Assembly (NCBI RefSeq): GCF_006170445.1
Contig: NZ_VCNA01000006.1
Coordinates: 124,001-188,000, forward strand
From: Brevibacillus dissolubilis
GTDB taxonomy: Bacteria > Bacillota > Bacilli > Brevibacillales > Brevibacillaceae
Direction of reading: 5' to 3'
Length of the DNA stretch: 64,000 nucleotides
The notes beneath the pieces are model-generated. The model was not told the DNA's origin. It saw only the letters and a list, made by a program, of their open reading frames with translations, and made no database searches. A program made the translations under genes and the position numbers. Each line of letters opens with the position of its first letter. Position 1 is the first letter of the stretch. Of this stretch, positions 25,293 through 33,424 are shown piece by piece.

Positions 25293-26903
25293 TTAGCGGC
25301 TTGTGTTACCTTGGGTGGAAGTGTTCATGTTGTTGAGACCGGTAGAGTGGATGCCATCCTGATCGGTTGTGCCGGTACCTTGTCCAGCTTTGGCATTCAC
25401 ACCACGGTTGCCACGCAGGTTGCTGTTGGTCATCGTACCACCAGTTTCTGCACCGTCAGGGGTTCCGCCAAAACGGCGAACCAGGTTCTCAATGGTCCGG
25501 TCGTTGTTGCGAAGGCTGAGGTTGTTGGTGTTGGTGCCACGGGAAGCGATACGGGACAGCTCGTCGATCATCGCTTGGTTGTTGGTCACATACACCTTGA
25601 AGTAACGTGGAGATACGGACATCGCATTCATACGGGCTTTAGTGGTAGCGGTTTTACCGTCACGGTTGTTTTCGGTACGGATACCCACGAAGACCTCTTC
25701 GTCAGAAACGAGAACGGTTGTGTTGTTCACGCCTGGCACAGAAGCGGTAACATTACCAACAACCTGCGCCAACGCATCGCGGTCGACGTAGACGCTGTTC
25801 AGTTGGTCACTGTTGGTACGCATGGAGTTGCGATCCACTTTGAAGTAACCCATTTTGTTCATGGCATTACGTTCTGTGGAACGGATTCCAGCGGTGTTTT
25901 GACCAGTCAGACCACGGTAGATGGATGTGTTCATCCGGTAGTTGCTGCGGTCAAAAGCGCTGATTCCGCTTGTATCGTTATTGTTGCCGATACCAGTGGT
26001 AGTTCCTCCTGTAGTACGACCAGTGTTACCGCCTGTGCCGTACATGTTGGTGGTTCCGTAGGTATTGGTCATGTTGCCATTACCATACGTACCGTATTGG
26101 CCTTGGGTGTTAGTGGTGTAGCCGGAAGTACCGTAGCTGCCTCCGTATGCATTGGTACCGGTTCCGCCATAGTAGCCACCAGTACCAGTCGTCCCGGCAG
26201 TACCTGCACGACCCATGCCGTAGCCAGCAGCGGCACCTGCTCCAGCACCATACAGACCGCCTGCACCATAATAGTTGTTGGTGCCATAACCGTTGGTACC
26301 GTTAGTGCCACGGGTACCTGTGGTTCCATTACCCCAGTTGCGTGGGTCGAGGCGGCCCAATGTATCGTCCTCATCGTCCCCAAGCTCGCGGTCTCCACCA
26401 ATGCCACGGGTACCCATAGTGCCAGTGCCTCGGTTGCGTGGGTCGAGGCGGCCGAGTGTGTCGTCCTCATCGTCCCCAAGCTCGCGGTCTCCACCATTAC
26501 CTACGTTGTTGCCACCAAGCAGGCCGGTATAGCCCCCAACCAATGCGCTTCCACGGGTACCGTTGTTGCCATACGTGGAGGTACCGGTTGTGGTACCAGG
26601 AGTTGCAGCACCAGTACCAGTGTAGCCTGCGCCAGCACCGCCGGATTGAGTGGTGCCGCCTTTTGTACCGGCAGTTGTGCCACGAGTGTTTGCTCCCGTG
26701 ATGCGGTTGTTCGTACCAATCATACCGTCGCCACCAAGGACGTTGTTGCGGGCATTCATGCCTTGACCATTGTAAGCATTCGTACCTGCAGTGTTGCCGG
26801 CAGTCGTGCCACCAGCGTTGTTGTCAGCTGCATTGTTATACCCACACGCGGAAGTCAACAGAGCCAAACTTGCGACTGTACCATAGAGCCATGTTTTTTT
26901 CAT
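25293..26903 (-). CDS. YhcN/YlaJ family sporulation lipoprotein with giant Gly/Asn/Thr-rich domain
   Basis: 536 residues. Lipoprotein signal MKKTWLYGTVASLALLTSAC with a lipobox Cys. The next 300 or so residues are almost only Gly, Asn, Thr, Tyr and Ala in loose GTGG/TNTYG repeats, with one acidic 20-residue unit (GGDRELGDDEDDTLGRLDPR) present twice. The C-terminal 180 residues are the YhcN/YlaJ domain (SVYVDRDALAQVVGNV, TVLVSDEEVFVGI, ARMNAMSVSPRYFKVYVTNN). In Bacillus subtilis the lipA neighbour yutC is such a protein, but with no large repeat domain. ATG 26903 follows GGAGGTG. Likely spore-associated. Confidence 0.88.
   Translation of the reverse strand: MKKTWLYGTVASLALLTSACGYNNAADNNAGGTTAGNTAGTNAYNGQGMNARNNVLGGDGMIGTNNRITGANTRGTTAGTKGGTTQSGGAGAGYTGTGAATPGTTTGTSTYGNNGTRGSALVGGYTGLLGGNNVGNGGDRELGDDEDDTLGRLDPRNRGTGTMGTRGIGGDRELGDDEDDTLGRLDPRNWGNGTTGTRGTNGTNGYGTNNYYGAGGLYGAGAGAAAGYGMGRAGTAGTTGTGGYYGGTGTNAYGGSYGTSGYTTNTQGQYGTYGNGNMTNTYGTTNMYGTGGNTGRTTGGTTTGIGNNNDTSGISAFDRSNYRMNTSIYRGLTGQNTAGIRSTERNAMNKMGYFKVDRNSMRTNSDQLNSVYVDRDALAQVVGNVTASVPGVNNTTVLVSDEEVFVGIRTENNRDGKTATTKARMNAMSVSPRYFKVYVTNNQAMIDELSRIASRGTNTNNLSLRNNDRTIENLVRRFGGTPDGAETGGTMTNSNLRGNRGVNAKAGQGTGTTDQDGIHSTGLNNMNTSTQGNTSR
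26337..26497. repeat. Duplicated 65-base unit in the YhcN/YlaJ gene
   Basis: Near-identical copies at 26337-26401 and 26433-26497, period 96 bases, encoding the twice-present acidic motif. Confidence 0.85.
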
Positions 26904-27037
26904 GTTGTTTGAACACCTCCTGACAAGTATGTTGCCCCCATCTTTGCAACGTTTTCGTGGGAATTTTATGTCCATCAACAAAAAATGTGGTAAGATGGGT
27001 GTAATGGTTTTTTCTCGACAGAGAAGGGGGAAGTACC

Positions 27038-27928
27038 TTGATTCGCTTACCAGTTGGAACATTTGAATTGATGGAGGAGAATCGCAACGGTTGGAACCAG
27101 GACGTGTTCCAGGAACGTTACAGCGATATCTTGGATAAATACGATTACATCGTGGGTGACTGGGGCTATGGCCAGTTGCGTCTGCGGGGCTTTTTTGACA
27201 ATGCCAACCGTAAAGTGCCGTTTGAACATAAAATCGCTTCTTTAGATGAGTATTTGCACGAATTCTGTAATTTCGGCTGCGCATACTTTGTTTTGCGGCG
27301 TATGCGGGTGGAGGGAGAGCTGTTTGCTTTTGATCCAGTGGCAGGACTGGAGTCTTCTTCCTCAAGCAGTGTGGAGGGAGCAACAGAGTCCGCTGGGCAG
27401 ACCGAATCACCAGCAGGAACCGAGCGTCCAGCGAGAGCTCCCCGCCACGAACGCTACGAAAAGCGTGAGCGTCCAAACCGCAACAATGACCGGAACCAAG
27501 ACCGCGGTGAGCGTCCGGAACGTGGTGAACGCCCAGAAGGCTACCAGCCGCGCTATCCGAAACGCCGCTACACTGACCGCAACCAAGACCGGAATCAAGA
27601 TCGGAATCAAGACCGCAACAACGACCGTAGCCAAGAGCGCAGTGATGACAACCGTGAGAACCGCACCGAGCGCACTGACCGCGGTACAGACCGTCCGAAC
27701 CGCTATGAAAAATCTGGACGTCCACCCCGTCAGGGACAAGACAACCGTCCAGGCAGAGGGGACGGCAACAATAATTACCGGGAACGCCGTGGCAACAATC
27801 AATCCTACAACCGCCCGCCACGTGATAAGGTCACCAATCCACAAGGCACCCAGAACAACAACCGTGACCGCGAAAACAACCGCAAGCCCGAGTCCAATCC
27901 AAATACCAACCATCAGCAGGACAAATAA
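27038..27928 (+). CDS. yutD: YutD family protein with long Arg/Asn/Asp/Gln-rich tail
   Basis: 296 residues. Residues 1-95 are YutD: VGTFELMEENRNGWN, YDYIVGDWGYGQLRLRGFF, LHEFCNFGCAYFVLRRMR. The remaining 200 residues are low complexity: first Ser/Glu-rich, then Arg/Asn/Asp/Gln-rich with tandem DRNQ units, ending NHQQDK. From memory, Bacillus YutD is only about 100 residues, so the tail is an addition. Such tails often bind RNA or phase-separate. TTG 27038 follows AAGGGGGAAG and fits the family start. Divergent from the YhcN/YlaJ gene. Confidence 0.87.
   Translation: MIRLPVGTFELMEENRNGWNQDVFQERYSDILDKYDYIVGDWGYGQLRLRGFFDNANRKVPFEHKIASLDEYLHEFCNFGCAYFVLRRMRVEGELFAFDPVAGLESSSSSSVEGATESAGQTESPAGTERPARAPRHERYEKRERPNRNNDRNQDRGERPERGERPEGYQPRYPKRRYTDRNQDRNQDRNQDRNNDRSQERSDDNRENRTERTDRGTDRPNRYEKSGRPPRQGQDNRPGRGDGNNNYRERRGNNQSYNRPPRDKVTNPQGTQNNNRDRENNRKPESNPNTNHQQDK
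27580..27630 (+). repeat. Tandem repeat in the YutD tail
   Basis: 12-base units (GACCGGAATCAA-like) in at least four slightly diverged copies, coding DRNQ. Confidence 0.7.
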
Positions 27929-27970
27929 AAAAGCACTGACTTTCCCAAAGAGGGGAGGTCAGTGCTTTTC
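27927..27970. terminator. Bidirectional terminator after yutD
   Basis: Stem AAAAAAGCACTGAC / GTCAGTGCTTTT between convergent genes. Confidence 0.8.
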
Positions 27971-28001
27971 TTTATGTGATCCAGAAGAGTCAGCTTATCA
28001 G

Positions 28002-28352
28002 TTAATCCTGATCGTATCCTTGATCCAGCTCAGGGGTGCCGCTGATCGGGCGATACCCGTGGCCGTAACCGTAATACGGATATGGATAAGGATAATACGG
28101 ATATGGCGGGTATGGTGCATAGTATGGCGGATAGTAAGGATAACGGTTACCGTAGTAGAAGAAAGGCAACAGACCAATTAAATCCTCAGGGCTGTCAAAG
28201 AAGCCTCCACCTCTTCTGCGACGGCGGCGTCTGTATTGGACGGGTACAGGCAGATAGTCGTATTCTTCACCATAATAGGGCTGTCTCTGTTGTTTAGACT
28301 CACGGCGATGTTGCTCAGCGATCAGTTCATCATGCATGTCATACGGTTGCAT
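28002..28352 (-). CDS. Tyr/Pro-rich small protein, possible spore coat or envelope protein
   Basis: 116 residues with no family I recognise. The N-terminal 35 residues are polar; then an Arg tract (YRRRRRRRGGG), a short hydrophobic patch, and a C-terminal 35 residues dominated by Tyr, Pro and Gly (YYPPYYAPYPPYPYY). Such tails occur in spore coat, exosporium and crust proteins, where Tyr can be cross-linked; that is inference. ATG 28352 follows GAGGAGTG. It lies third in a cluster of low-complexity proteins. Confidence 0.75.
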   Translation of the reverse strand: MQPYDMHDELIAEQHRRESKQQRQPYYGEEYDYLPVPVQYRRRRRRRGGGFFDSPEDLIGLLPFFYYGNRYPYYPPYYAPYPPYPYYPYPYPYYGYGHGYRPISGTPELDQGYDQD

Positions 28353-28478
28353 TCGGGCGTTACACTCCTCACACTTTTTGTCTGGGGTTCCTTACAGAGG
28401 TAATATACGGCAGGAGCACAGAAGCGGCGATTTGTCCCGCCAAAATGGGCGCATGACATAAATCCAAGCTCACGAAAA

Positions 28479-28508
28479 AAGAAAAAACTCACCCCGAAGG
28501 ATGAGTTT
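28479..28508 (-). terminator. Terminator after the glpX-DUF3055 unit
   Basis: On the minus strand AAACTCATCC-TTCG-GGGTGAGTTT with a UUCG tetraloop and a T run. Confidence 0.85.
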
Positions 28509-28512
28509 GAGT

Positions 28513-28788
28513 TTAGATGACACGCTGTAAAAAGGTTTTCAGTTCCTCTGCTTCCGCTTCATTCAGATTGAAGGCAAATTCCAGATAGCCTTCCTCCTCC
28601 AGATCATCTTTTCCGATGATCGCGGTACGGCCGTTCTGAATGTTGATCACCAGTTTTTTTCCGTAAAAACGGTCAGTTGTGGTAATCGCCAGGTCAAAAC
28701 GGGTATCTCCCATGAAAGAGACAAAACGGGTTTTCGTTTCCTCCGTGTCATCGTAGAGGTAAAACAAATCATTGCCAGACAATTGCAT
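28513..28788 (-). CDS. DUF3055 (SAV0927-like) family protein
   Basis: 91 residues, matching DUF3055: FYLYDDTEETKTRFVSFMG, RFDLAITTTDRFYGKKLVINIQ and an acidic C-terminus. Function unknown; the family is common in Bacillota. ATG 28788 follows GGAAGTAGG, which overlaps the end of glpX; only four bases separate the two genes, so they are co-translated. Confidence 0.83.
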   Translation of the reverse strand: MQLSGNDLFYLYDDTEETKTRFVSFMGDTRFDLAITTTDRFYGKKLVINIQNGRTAIIGKDDLEEEGYLEFAFNLNEAEAEELKTFLQRVI

Positions 28789-28792
28789 ACAC

Positions 28793-29767
28793 CTACTTCC
28801 AATTGATATTCGGCTTATGCTCCAAGTTATGCAATGCGGTGATGAAGCGGACAGTTTTGGTCTTGGAGCGCATGACGAGCGAGTGGGTCTCCACCACATC
28901 GTCACCTAAATATTTGACACCTTGCAGCAGCTCGCCGTCAGATACGCCGGTTGCAGCAAAGATAGCATCGTCGCCACGGACAAGGTCATCGAGCGTGAGG
29001 ATCTGTTCAGGGTCTTCGAGTCCCATCCGGCGGCAACGCTCGCGCTCCGCCTCGTTTTGCGGCTTCAGCTGGGCTTGCATATCGCCGCCAAGGCATTTGA
29101 TGGCAGCAGCACTGATGACGCCCTCTGGTGCACCACCGATCCCGATAAACAGGTCAATCCCCGAGGACGGCATACATGCAGCGATCGCCGCACCTACATC
29201 CCCGTCACCGAACAGCTTCACGCGTGCGCCTTTTTCACGGACGGCTTCGATTAGATGGTCATGACGGTCGCGTTCTTGGATAATGACGGTCACGTCTTGG
29301 ATACGTTTATTGTTGGCTTCTGCTACAATTTCAATCATTTTGTCGATAGGATCGGTCAAATGGATACGTCCGGCTGCCCGTTTCCCTACCGCTACTTTCA
29401 TCATATACATGTCAGGTGCGTGTAAAAGCGTGCCACGGTCTCCGATCGCAAGCACAGACATCGCGTTGGAGTGGCCTTTTGCCACGATGGTTGTCCCTTC
29501 CAACGGATCGACAGCTACGTCTACCTCTGGACCGTCTTCACGGCCGTTGCCGACTTTTTCTCCGATGTAGAGCATGGGGGCTTCGTCGAGCTCACCTTCG
29601 CCGATCACGACAGTCCCGCGCATGGCGATTGTATCAAACATCGCCCGCATTGCCTCTGTGGCTGCTCCGTCTGCCTCATTTTTTTTACCGCGTCCAAGCC
29701 ACTGAGAGGAAGCGAGTGCCGCCATCTCTGTTACCCGTACTACCTCAAGTGCGAGTTCCCTTTCCAT
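28793..29767 (-). CDS. glpX: Class II fructose-1,6-bisphosphatase GlpX
   Basis: 324 residues. GlpX hydrolyses fructose 1,6-bisphosphate in gluconeogenesis, using Mn. The lithium-sensitive phosphatase motifs are visible: VVIGEGELDEAPM, DVAVDPLEGTT, GIGGAPEGVISAAA and LGGDMQAQL. Length is typical. ATG 29767 follows GAGGAGGA. Followed without a gap by the DUF3055 gene; both share the UUCG-loop terminator. Confidence 0.95.
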   Translation of the reverse strand: MERELALEVVRVTEMAALASSQWLGRGKKNEADGAATEAMRAMFDTIAMRGTVVIGEGELDEAPMLYIGEKVGNGREDGPEVDVAVDPLEGTTIVAKGHSNAMSVLAIGDRGTLLHAPDMYMMKVAVGKRAAGRIHLTDPIDKMIEIVAEANNKRIQDVTVIIQERDRHDHLIEAVREKGARVKLFGDGDVGAAIAACMPSSGIDLFIGIGGAPEGVISAAAIKCLGGDMQAQLKPQNEAERERCRRMGLEDPEQILTLDDLVRGDDAIFAATGVSDGELLQGVKYLGDDVVETHSLVMRSKTKTVRFITALHNLEHKPNINWK

Positions 29768-29941
29768 GATGTCCTCCTCGTTGATCCATTAACAAAAATG
29801 TGACATTGCACTACTTATTGTAACATAAGTTGGACAAACGGAAAGATTCGTATTGAATCTTGGTATTCCATCAACTAAACTAACATTGTACACCTTATGC
29901 TTTTACCACATCATGAGCCTCATAGTAAAGGAGGGACAGCG

Positions 29942-31276
29942 TTGCTACAGAAGGGCAAAAAAGGACTGGATCGGATGAAAATGTGGTTTCAGCTCATGTA
30001 TCCATCCCATGTGTTAAAATGGTTTCCCCCTCACTTTATTGTTCGAGAGGTCATGCTTGAACAGATTGATAAGTGGCAGAAAAAAGGGAATCGCGCCTTA
30101 CTCCTTTACTTCGATGTGAAGCAGTATGCGGAGATCCGGACGATTCATTCACCGGAGACCGTTCAGCTTTTCGATGAGAGTATCATGGAATCGTTCCGTC
30201 AGGTTCTTGGCGAAGAGATCCGTGACAACGATTTGCTGGGTGTGCAACGCTATAATGATGATGATTTCGTCATCATAGTGAAAGAAAATTCAGAACATCT
30301 TACCTATCGAATGATGGATAAATGGATGGATAAAGTCCGGGAACGGTTGGAAGCGGCGATTCATGCCAAAACCTCCGTATTCTCCGATTTTCCGATCCGA
30401 TTACATGGCGCGTCTGCCCGTATTGATCCTGAGCAGGATATTCACGAGGCATTCCAAGCAGCTATGCTGGAAGCGCGCGGCATTGCCAAAATTCAGCTGT
30501 CCGCTGATTATGGGCGGATTCGCAACGAGATTCAACGGATTATTTTTGATGAGGACATCCGCGTGCTGGCTCAGCCGATCATCTGTTTTTCCTCTGGGGA
30601 AATCATGGGGTGGGAGATGCTGACACGAGGACCTGAGGACAGCCCATACCATCAGCCGCTTCGACTGTTTGAGCTGGCTGAACAGGCTGGTATGTTGATT
30701 CACTTGGAGCTGTTGGTGATCAAGAAGGCCTTCCAAGAGATGGTCAAAAAACACACAACGATGCCGATCTTTATCAATGTAACCGTGCCGAGTCTGCAAA
30801 ATCCGTTCTTTTATCACCATGTTATGCTGTTATTACAACAGTATCCGCAGGTGAAACCGGAAAATATCATCTTGGAAATTACCGAGCGTCACTCGATCGA
30901 CCAGCAGGAGTCATTCGAACAGGCCATCGAGCTGTTCCGCCGTTCTGGATTCCGCTTTGCGGTTGATGATACGGGTGCCGGCTATGCGAGTCTCAATGTG
31001 ATTGCACAGGTATTGCCGGACGTGATCAAAGTCGATCGTTCCATCATTCAGAATATCGACGGCAGTGAGGTCAAAGACTCTGTCCTGCAAGCACTCCTCC
31101 TGATCGCAGAGAAGATCGGCAGTGAGGTGGTGGCTGAAGGAATCGAGACAGAGGCCGAAGCCAATGTCGTGATGAATAAAAATGTAACGTTTGGTCAGGG
31201 CTATTTCTTCTCCCGTCCACAGGAGCCGTTTCCTGAGGTGGAGGAGAACTGGGTCATGAAGCAGCGTGCCAAATAA
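29942..31276 (+). CDS. EAL-domain protein with degenerate GGDEF-like N-domain
   Basis: 444 residues. The N-terminal part (to about 200) has the outline of a GGDEF fold but the signature is YNDDDF, so no cyclase activity is expected. The C-terminal EAL domain keeps the catalytic residues: Q-P-I, E in WEMLTRGP (ExL), N in FINVTVPS, E in LEITER, DD in AVDDTGAGYASL, K in IKVDRS, E in VAEGIET and GQGYFF. So it is probably an active c-di-GMP phosphodiesterase. The start is TTG 29942, 7 bases after GGAGG; the frame extends upstream without a ribosome site. Confidence 0.87.
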   Translation: MLQKGKKGLDRMKMWFQLMYPSHVLKWFPPHFIVREVMLEQIDKWQKKGNRALLLYFDVKQYAEIRTIHSPETVQLFDESIMESFRQVLGEEIRDNDLLGVQRYNDDDFVIIVKENSEHLTYRMMDKWMDKVRERLEAAIHAKTSVFSDFPIRLHGASARIDPEQDIHEAFQAAMLEARGIAKIQLSADYGRIRNEIQRIIFDEDIRVLAQPIICFSSGEIMGWEMLTRGPEDSPYHQPLRLFELAEQAGMLIHLELLVIKKAFQEMVKKHTTMPIFINVTVPSLQNPFFYHHVMLLLQQYPQVKPENIILEITERHSIDQQESFEQAIELFRRSGFRFAVDDTGAGYASLNVIAQVLPDVIKVDRSIIQNIDGSEVKDSVLQALLLIAEKIGSEVVAEGIETEAEANVVMNKNVTFGQGYFFSRPQEPFPEVEENWVMKQRAK

Positions 31277-31312
31277 AAAGCTCCCATCCGAAGAGGATGT
31301 GGAGCTTTTTTT
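31275..31312 (+). terminator. Terminator after the EAL gene
   Basis: Stem AAAAAGCTCC / GGAGCTTTTT with inner ATCC/GGAT pairing, then T run. Confidence 0.8.
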
Positions 31313-31328
31313 ATGAAGTCGATGTCGA

Positions 31329-31547
31329 TTACAGCGGATAGCGCAGTCCGTCTTTGCCGAACAGCATACGCACTTTGACATACAGACGGATGGGTATATG
31401 AGCAAAGACAAATGCCAGATGGCCCTCTGCCAGCGGTAAAAATTCACTCGGTGATTCGACCGTATAGGTGATCTGTAAGGCATCCAGTGCGTCACGGTAA
31501 TACTTAGCGGAGCTCCACGGGACGGAGAAATAGATGGTCTTTTTCAC
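31329..31547 (-). CDS. Small protein of unknown function
   Basis: 72 residues, basic, with no family recognised. Sequence begins with KKTIYFSVPWSSAKYYRDAL and ends GKDGLRYPL; a hydrophobic middle (HLAFVFAHIPIRLYVKV) is too short for a clear membrane helix. The start is GTG 31547, preceded by AAGGAG 11 bases away. Real coding is supported by codon usage and the ribosome site only. Confidence 0.6.
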   Translation of the reverse strand: MKKTIYFSVPWSSAKYYRDALDALQITYTVESPSEFLPLAEGHLAFVFAHIPIRLYVKVRMLFGKDGLRYPL

Positions 31548-31613
31548 GGGTTACCGCACTCCTTTTCCACTCTCTATTGTAGCAGAGAGTGGAGGAGTTG
31601 GGGAGAAATAAGC

Positions 31614-32615
31614 CTAGTCGATTGAAGGGGGAGGGGTAGGTGGAGTCGGCGGGGTGTTTTTGCGTTTTTTCCGCTTCCAGAGGTAGATGGGCACACCGGG
31701 GATGGCAATCAGGATTAGAACCGGGATGGCTGCTGCGATGAAGACCAAGAGCAGCTGGATGAACTCGAAGATGCCAATCAGACTGCTGTTAAAAGCATGC
31801 CAGGCTTGTGTAAGCGTGCCTTGGTTGGCGAGATCGTCGAGACTGGCGGTTCGTTTTTTCTCTACAACGTCGAGGGTAATGGTCGAGTAGGCGACATTCT
31901 CATCCAAGTAGCGCATGCGTCCCTTGATGCGTTCGATTTCTTCCTGGACGGTGGCGAGGTCACCGGAGATTTTGAGTAAATCTTCTGTCTTTTGTGCCTT
32001 GCTCATGAACTCCAGCAGGCGTGTTTCGACGGCTTGTTTGGCTTTGAGACGGGAACCAAGATCGACATATTCCTCGGTGACGTCTGTTCCCTCGATGGAG
32101 CGGTGCGGGATTTTGACGGCGAGATCATCGAGCTTATTGATGAACGGATCGAAGCCTTTTTGTGGGATGCGGATGACGATGCTGGCACCTTTTTCATCTT
32201 TCGATTCGTACTCCGATGATGATAAGATATAACCTTGGTATTGAGTCACCAGCTTGGTCAGTCCGGCGCGGGAGGCTGTGTAGGACTCCACTTCCATGCG
32301 TACATCCGCTTTGTAGATCATTTTGCGGTTGAGGGCGGGGGAGGAAGTCAGGCTGGTGTTTTGATTGGCGGTAGGGCTTGTGGGTGGGGCTGATGAGTTT
32401 TCGGTTTCAGCGGCGGATTGCGCGGGACTGTCGGATGTGGCTTCACTGGATGGTGAGTCGGACTGTTTGGAGGCCATATCACCTGATCCAGCGCTGTACT
32501 CCCTAGATTCCATCGATATGTCCTCAGACGGTGCACTGCTGCATCCGACCACGAGCAGGATGGCGAGCAGCAGATGGGCGACGAAGGCCCACGATCTTAA
32601 TCTGTGTGTTGGCAT
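31614..32615 (-). CDS. DUF4349 lipoprotein
   Basis: 333 residues. Signal with lipobox LLLAILLVVGC; a Ser/Thr/Pro/Gln-rich linker of some 70 residues; then the DUF4349 domain (KMIYKADVRMEVESY, YILSSSEYESKDEKGASIVI, TDVTEEYVDLGSRLKAKQ, LLKISGDLATVQEEIERIKG, VAYSTITLDV). A membrane helix (LLLVFIAAAIPVLILIAIPG) and a KRKKRK stop follow, ending with a Pro run. The domain faces outside and is anchored at both ends. Function unknown. Start ATG 32615 follows AAGGGGGATCA. Confidence 0.85.
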   Translation of the reverse strand: MPTHRLRSWAFVAHLLLAILLVVGCSSAPSEDISMESREYSAGSGDMASKQSDSPSSEATSDSPAQSAAETENSSAPPTSPTANQNTSLTSSPALNRKMIYKADVRMEVESYTASRAGLTKLVTQYQGYILSSSEYESKDEKGASIVIRIPQKGFDPFINKLDDLAVKIPHRSIEGTDVTEEYVDLGSRLKAKQAVETRLLEFMSKAQKTEDLLKISGDLATVQEEIERIKGRMRYLDENVAYSTITLDVVEKKRTASLDDLANQGTLTQAWHAFNSSLIGIFEFIQLLLVFIAAAIPVLILIAIPGVPIYLWKRKKRKNTPPTPPTPPPSID

Positions 32616-32747
32616 AGGAATGATCCCCCTTATCTGTCTATACTGCTGGGACGAAAAGAACAGATAAGATGTTACGTCCCGGTGACAAGCTTTTTTGTTC
32701 GCCTTGGTTTTTGCTATACTAAAAGATGTATGAAATGAGGTGACGTA

Positions 32748-32858
32748 ATGAGTGAAGAATTGGGTACAGCGTTAATCGTGCTGATGATGCTCGGATTTAC
32801 CTTTGTCGGCACGATCTGGTATGCCAAGTGGAAGTCGAAAAAGAATCAAAACAAATAG
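32748..32858 (+). CDS. 36-residue single-span membrane peptide
   Basis: Short gene: ATG 32748 after GAGGTGA, TAG at 32856-32858. One transmembrane helix (TALIVLMMLGFTFVGTIWYA) followed by a basic tail KWKSKKNQNK. It precedes yutE by 19 bases and is probably co-transcribed. An extended -10, TGCTATACT, lies at 32712-32720. No family is recognised. Confidence 0.65.
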   Translation: MSEELGTALIVLMMLGFTFVGTIWYAKWKSKKNQNK

Positions 32859-32877
32859 ATCGGGATAAGGCAGGGAA

Positions 32878-33318
32878 ATGAACATGTATGATGTAAATAC
32901 AAAACGAATTGATGAAGTATTGAACCATATCGGGCAGATGCTTGCGCTGCTCGGAGAACTGACCGAACGTCAAGACGCGGAGCTGGTTGGTGACCGGATT
33001 CTGACGGCTGCGATGGAGCGTGGGCTGCATCTGGTGATCGAGGGAATCATTGATGTAGGAAATTGCCTCATTGATGGATTTATTATGCGTGATCCAGGCA
33101 GTTATGCCGATATCGTAGAAATTTTGCGGGACGAGACGGTGGTCAGTGAAGAGCAGGCCCGTAGCTATACAGATGTAGTGGAATTCCGCAAGCACCTGAT
33201 CAATGATTACACCCGTGTACCGGCGGAAGAAATGGTAAAAGTGGTGCGTAAATCGCTTGAATCCTTGCACCAATTCGCGCCATCAGTACGTACATATGTA
33301 GAGAAAGAACTGTTTTGA
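32878..33318 (+). CDS. yutE: DUF86 / HepT-like protein YutE
   Basis: 146 residues, helical, matching YutE of the DUF86 (HepT-like) superfamily: LHLVIEGIIDVGNCLIDGFIM and DPGSYADIVEIL are characteristic. HepT ribonuclease toxins use R-x4-6-H-x-Y; here the motif is FRKHLINDY (R104, N109, Y111), with Asn in place of the catalytic His. There is no MntA-type nucleotidyltransferase antitoxin gene beside it. So it is probably not an active toxin. ATG 32878 has a weak site (AAGGCAGGG). Confidence 0.87.
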   Translation: MNMYDVNTKRIDEVLNHIGQMLALLGELTERQDAELVGDRILTAAMERGLHLVIEGIIDVGNCLIDGFIMRDPGSYADIVEILRDETVVSEEQARSYTDVVEFRKHLINDYTRVPAEEMVKVVRKSLESLHQFAPSVRTYVEKELF

Positions 33319-33424
33319 TTTTTCTTCCATCCTTTCCAGTAGATTTATGAAACAAAAAACTTTATTTAGTTTACTAATTTGCTTTTGTACTGTAAAATAG
33401 GGAGGAAAGGACGGTGATTTTCAT

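Noticed and set aside
25209-26912. 567-codon open frame on the plus strand opposite the YhcN/YlaJ gene
   Set aside because: It mirrors the GGN/ACN/AAY codons of the repeat-rich lipoprotein gene; its product is a Val/Thr/Ser/Gly string with no signal or start site.
32878-33318. HepT/MntA toxin-antitoxin pair
   Set aside because: The catalytic His is replaced and no nucleotidyltransferase partner gene is present.
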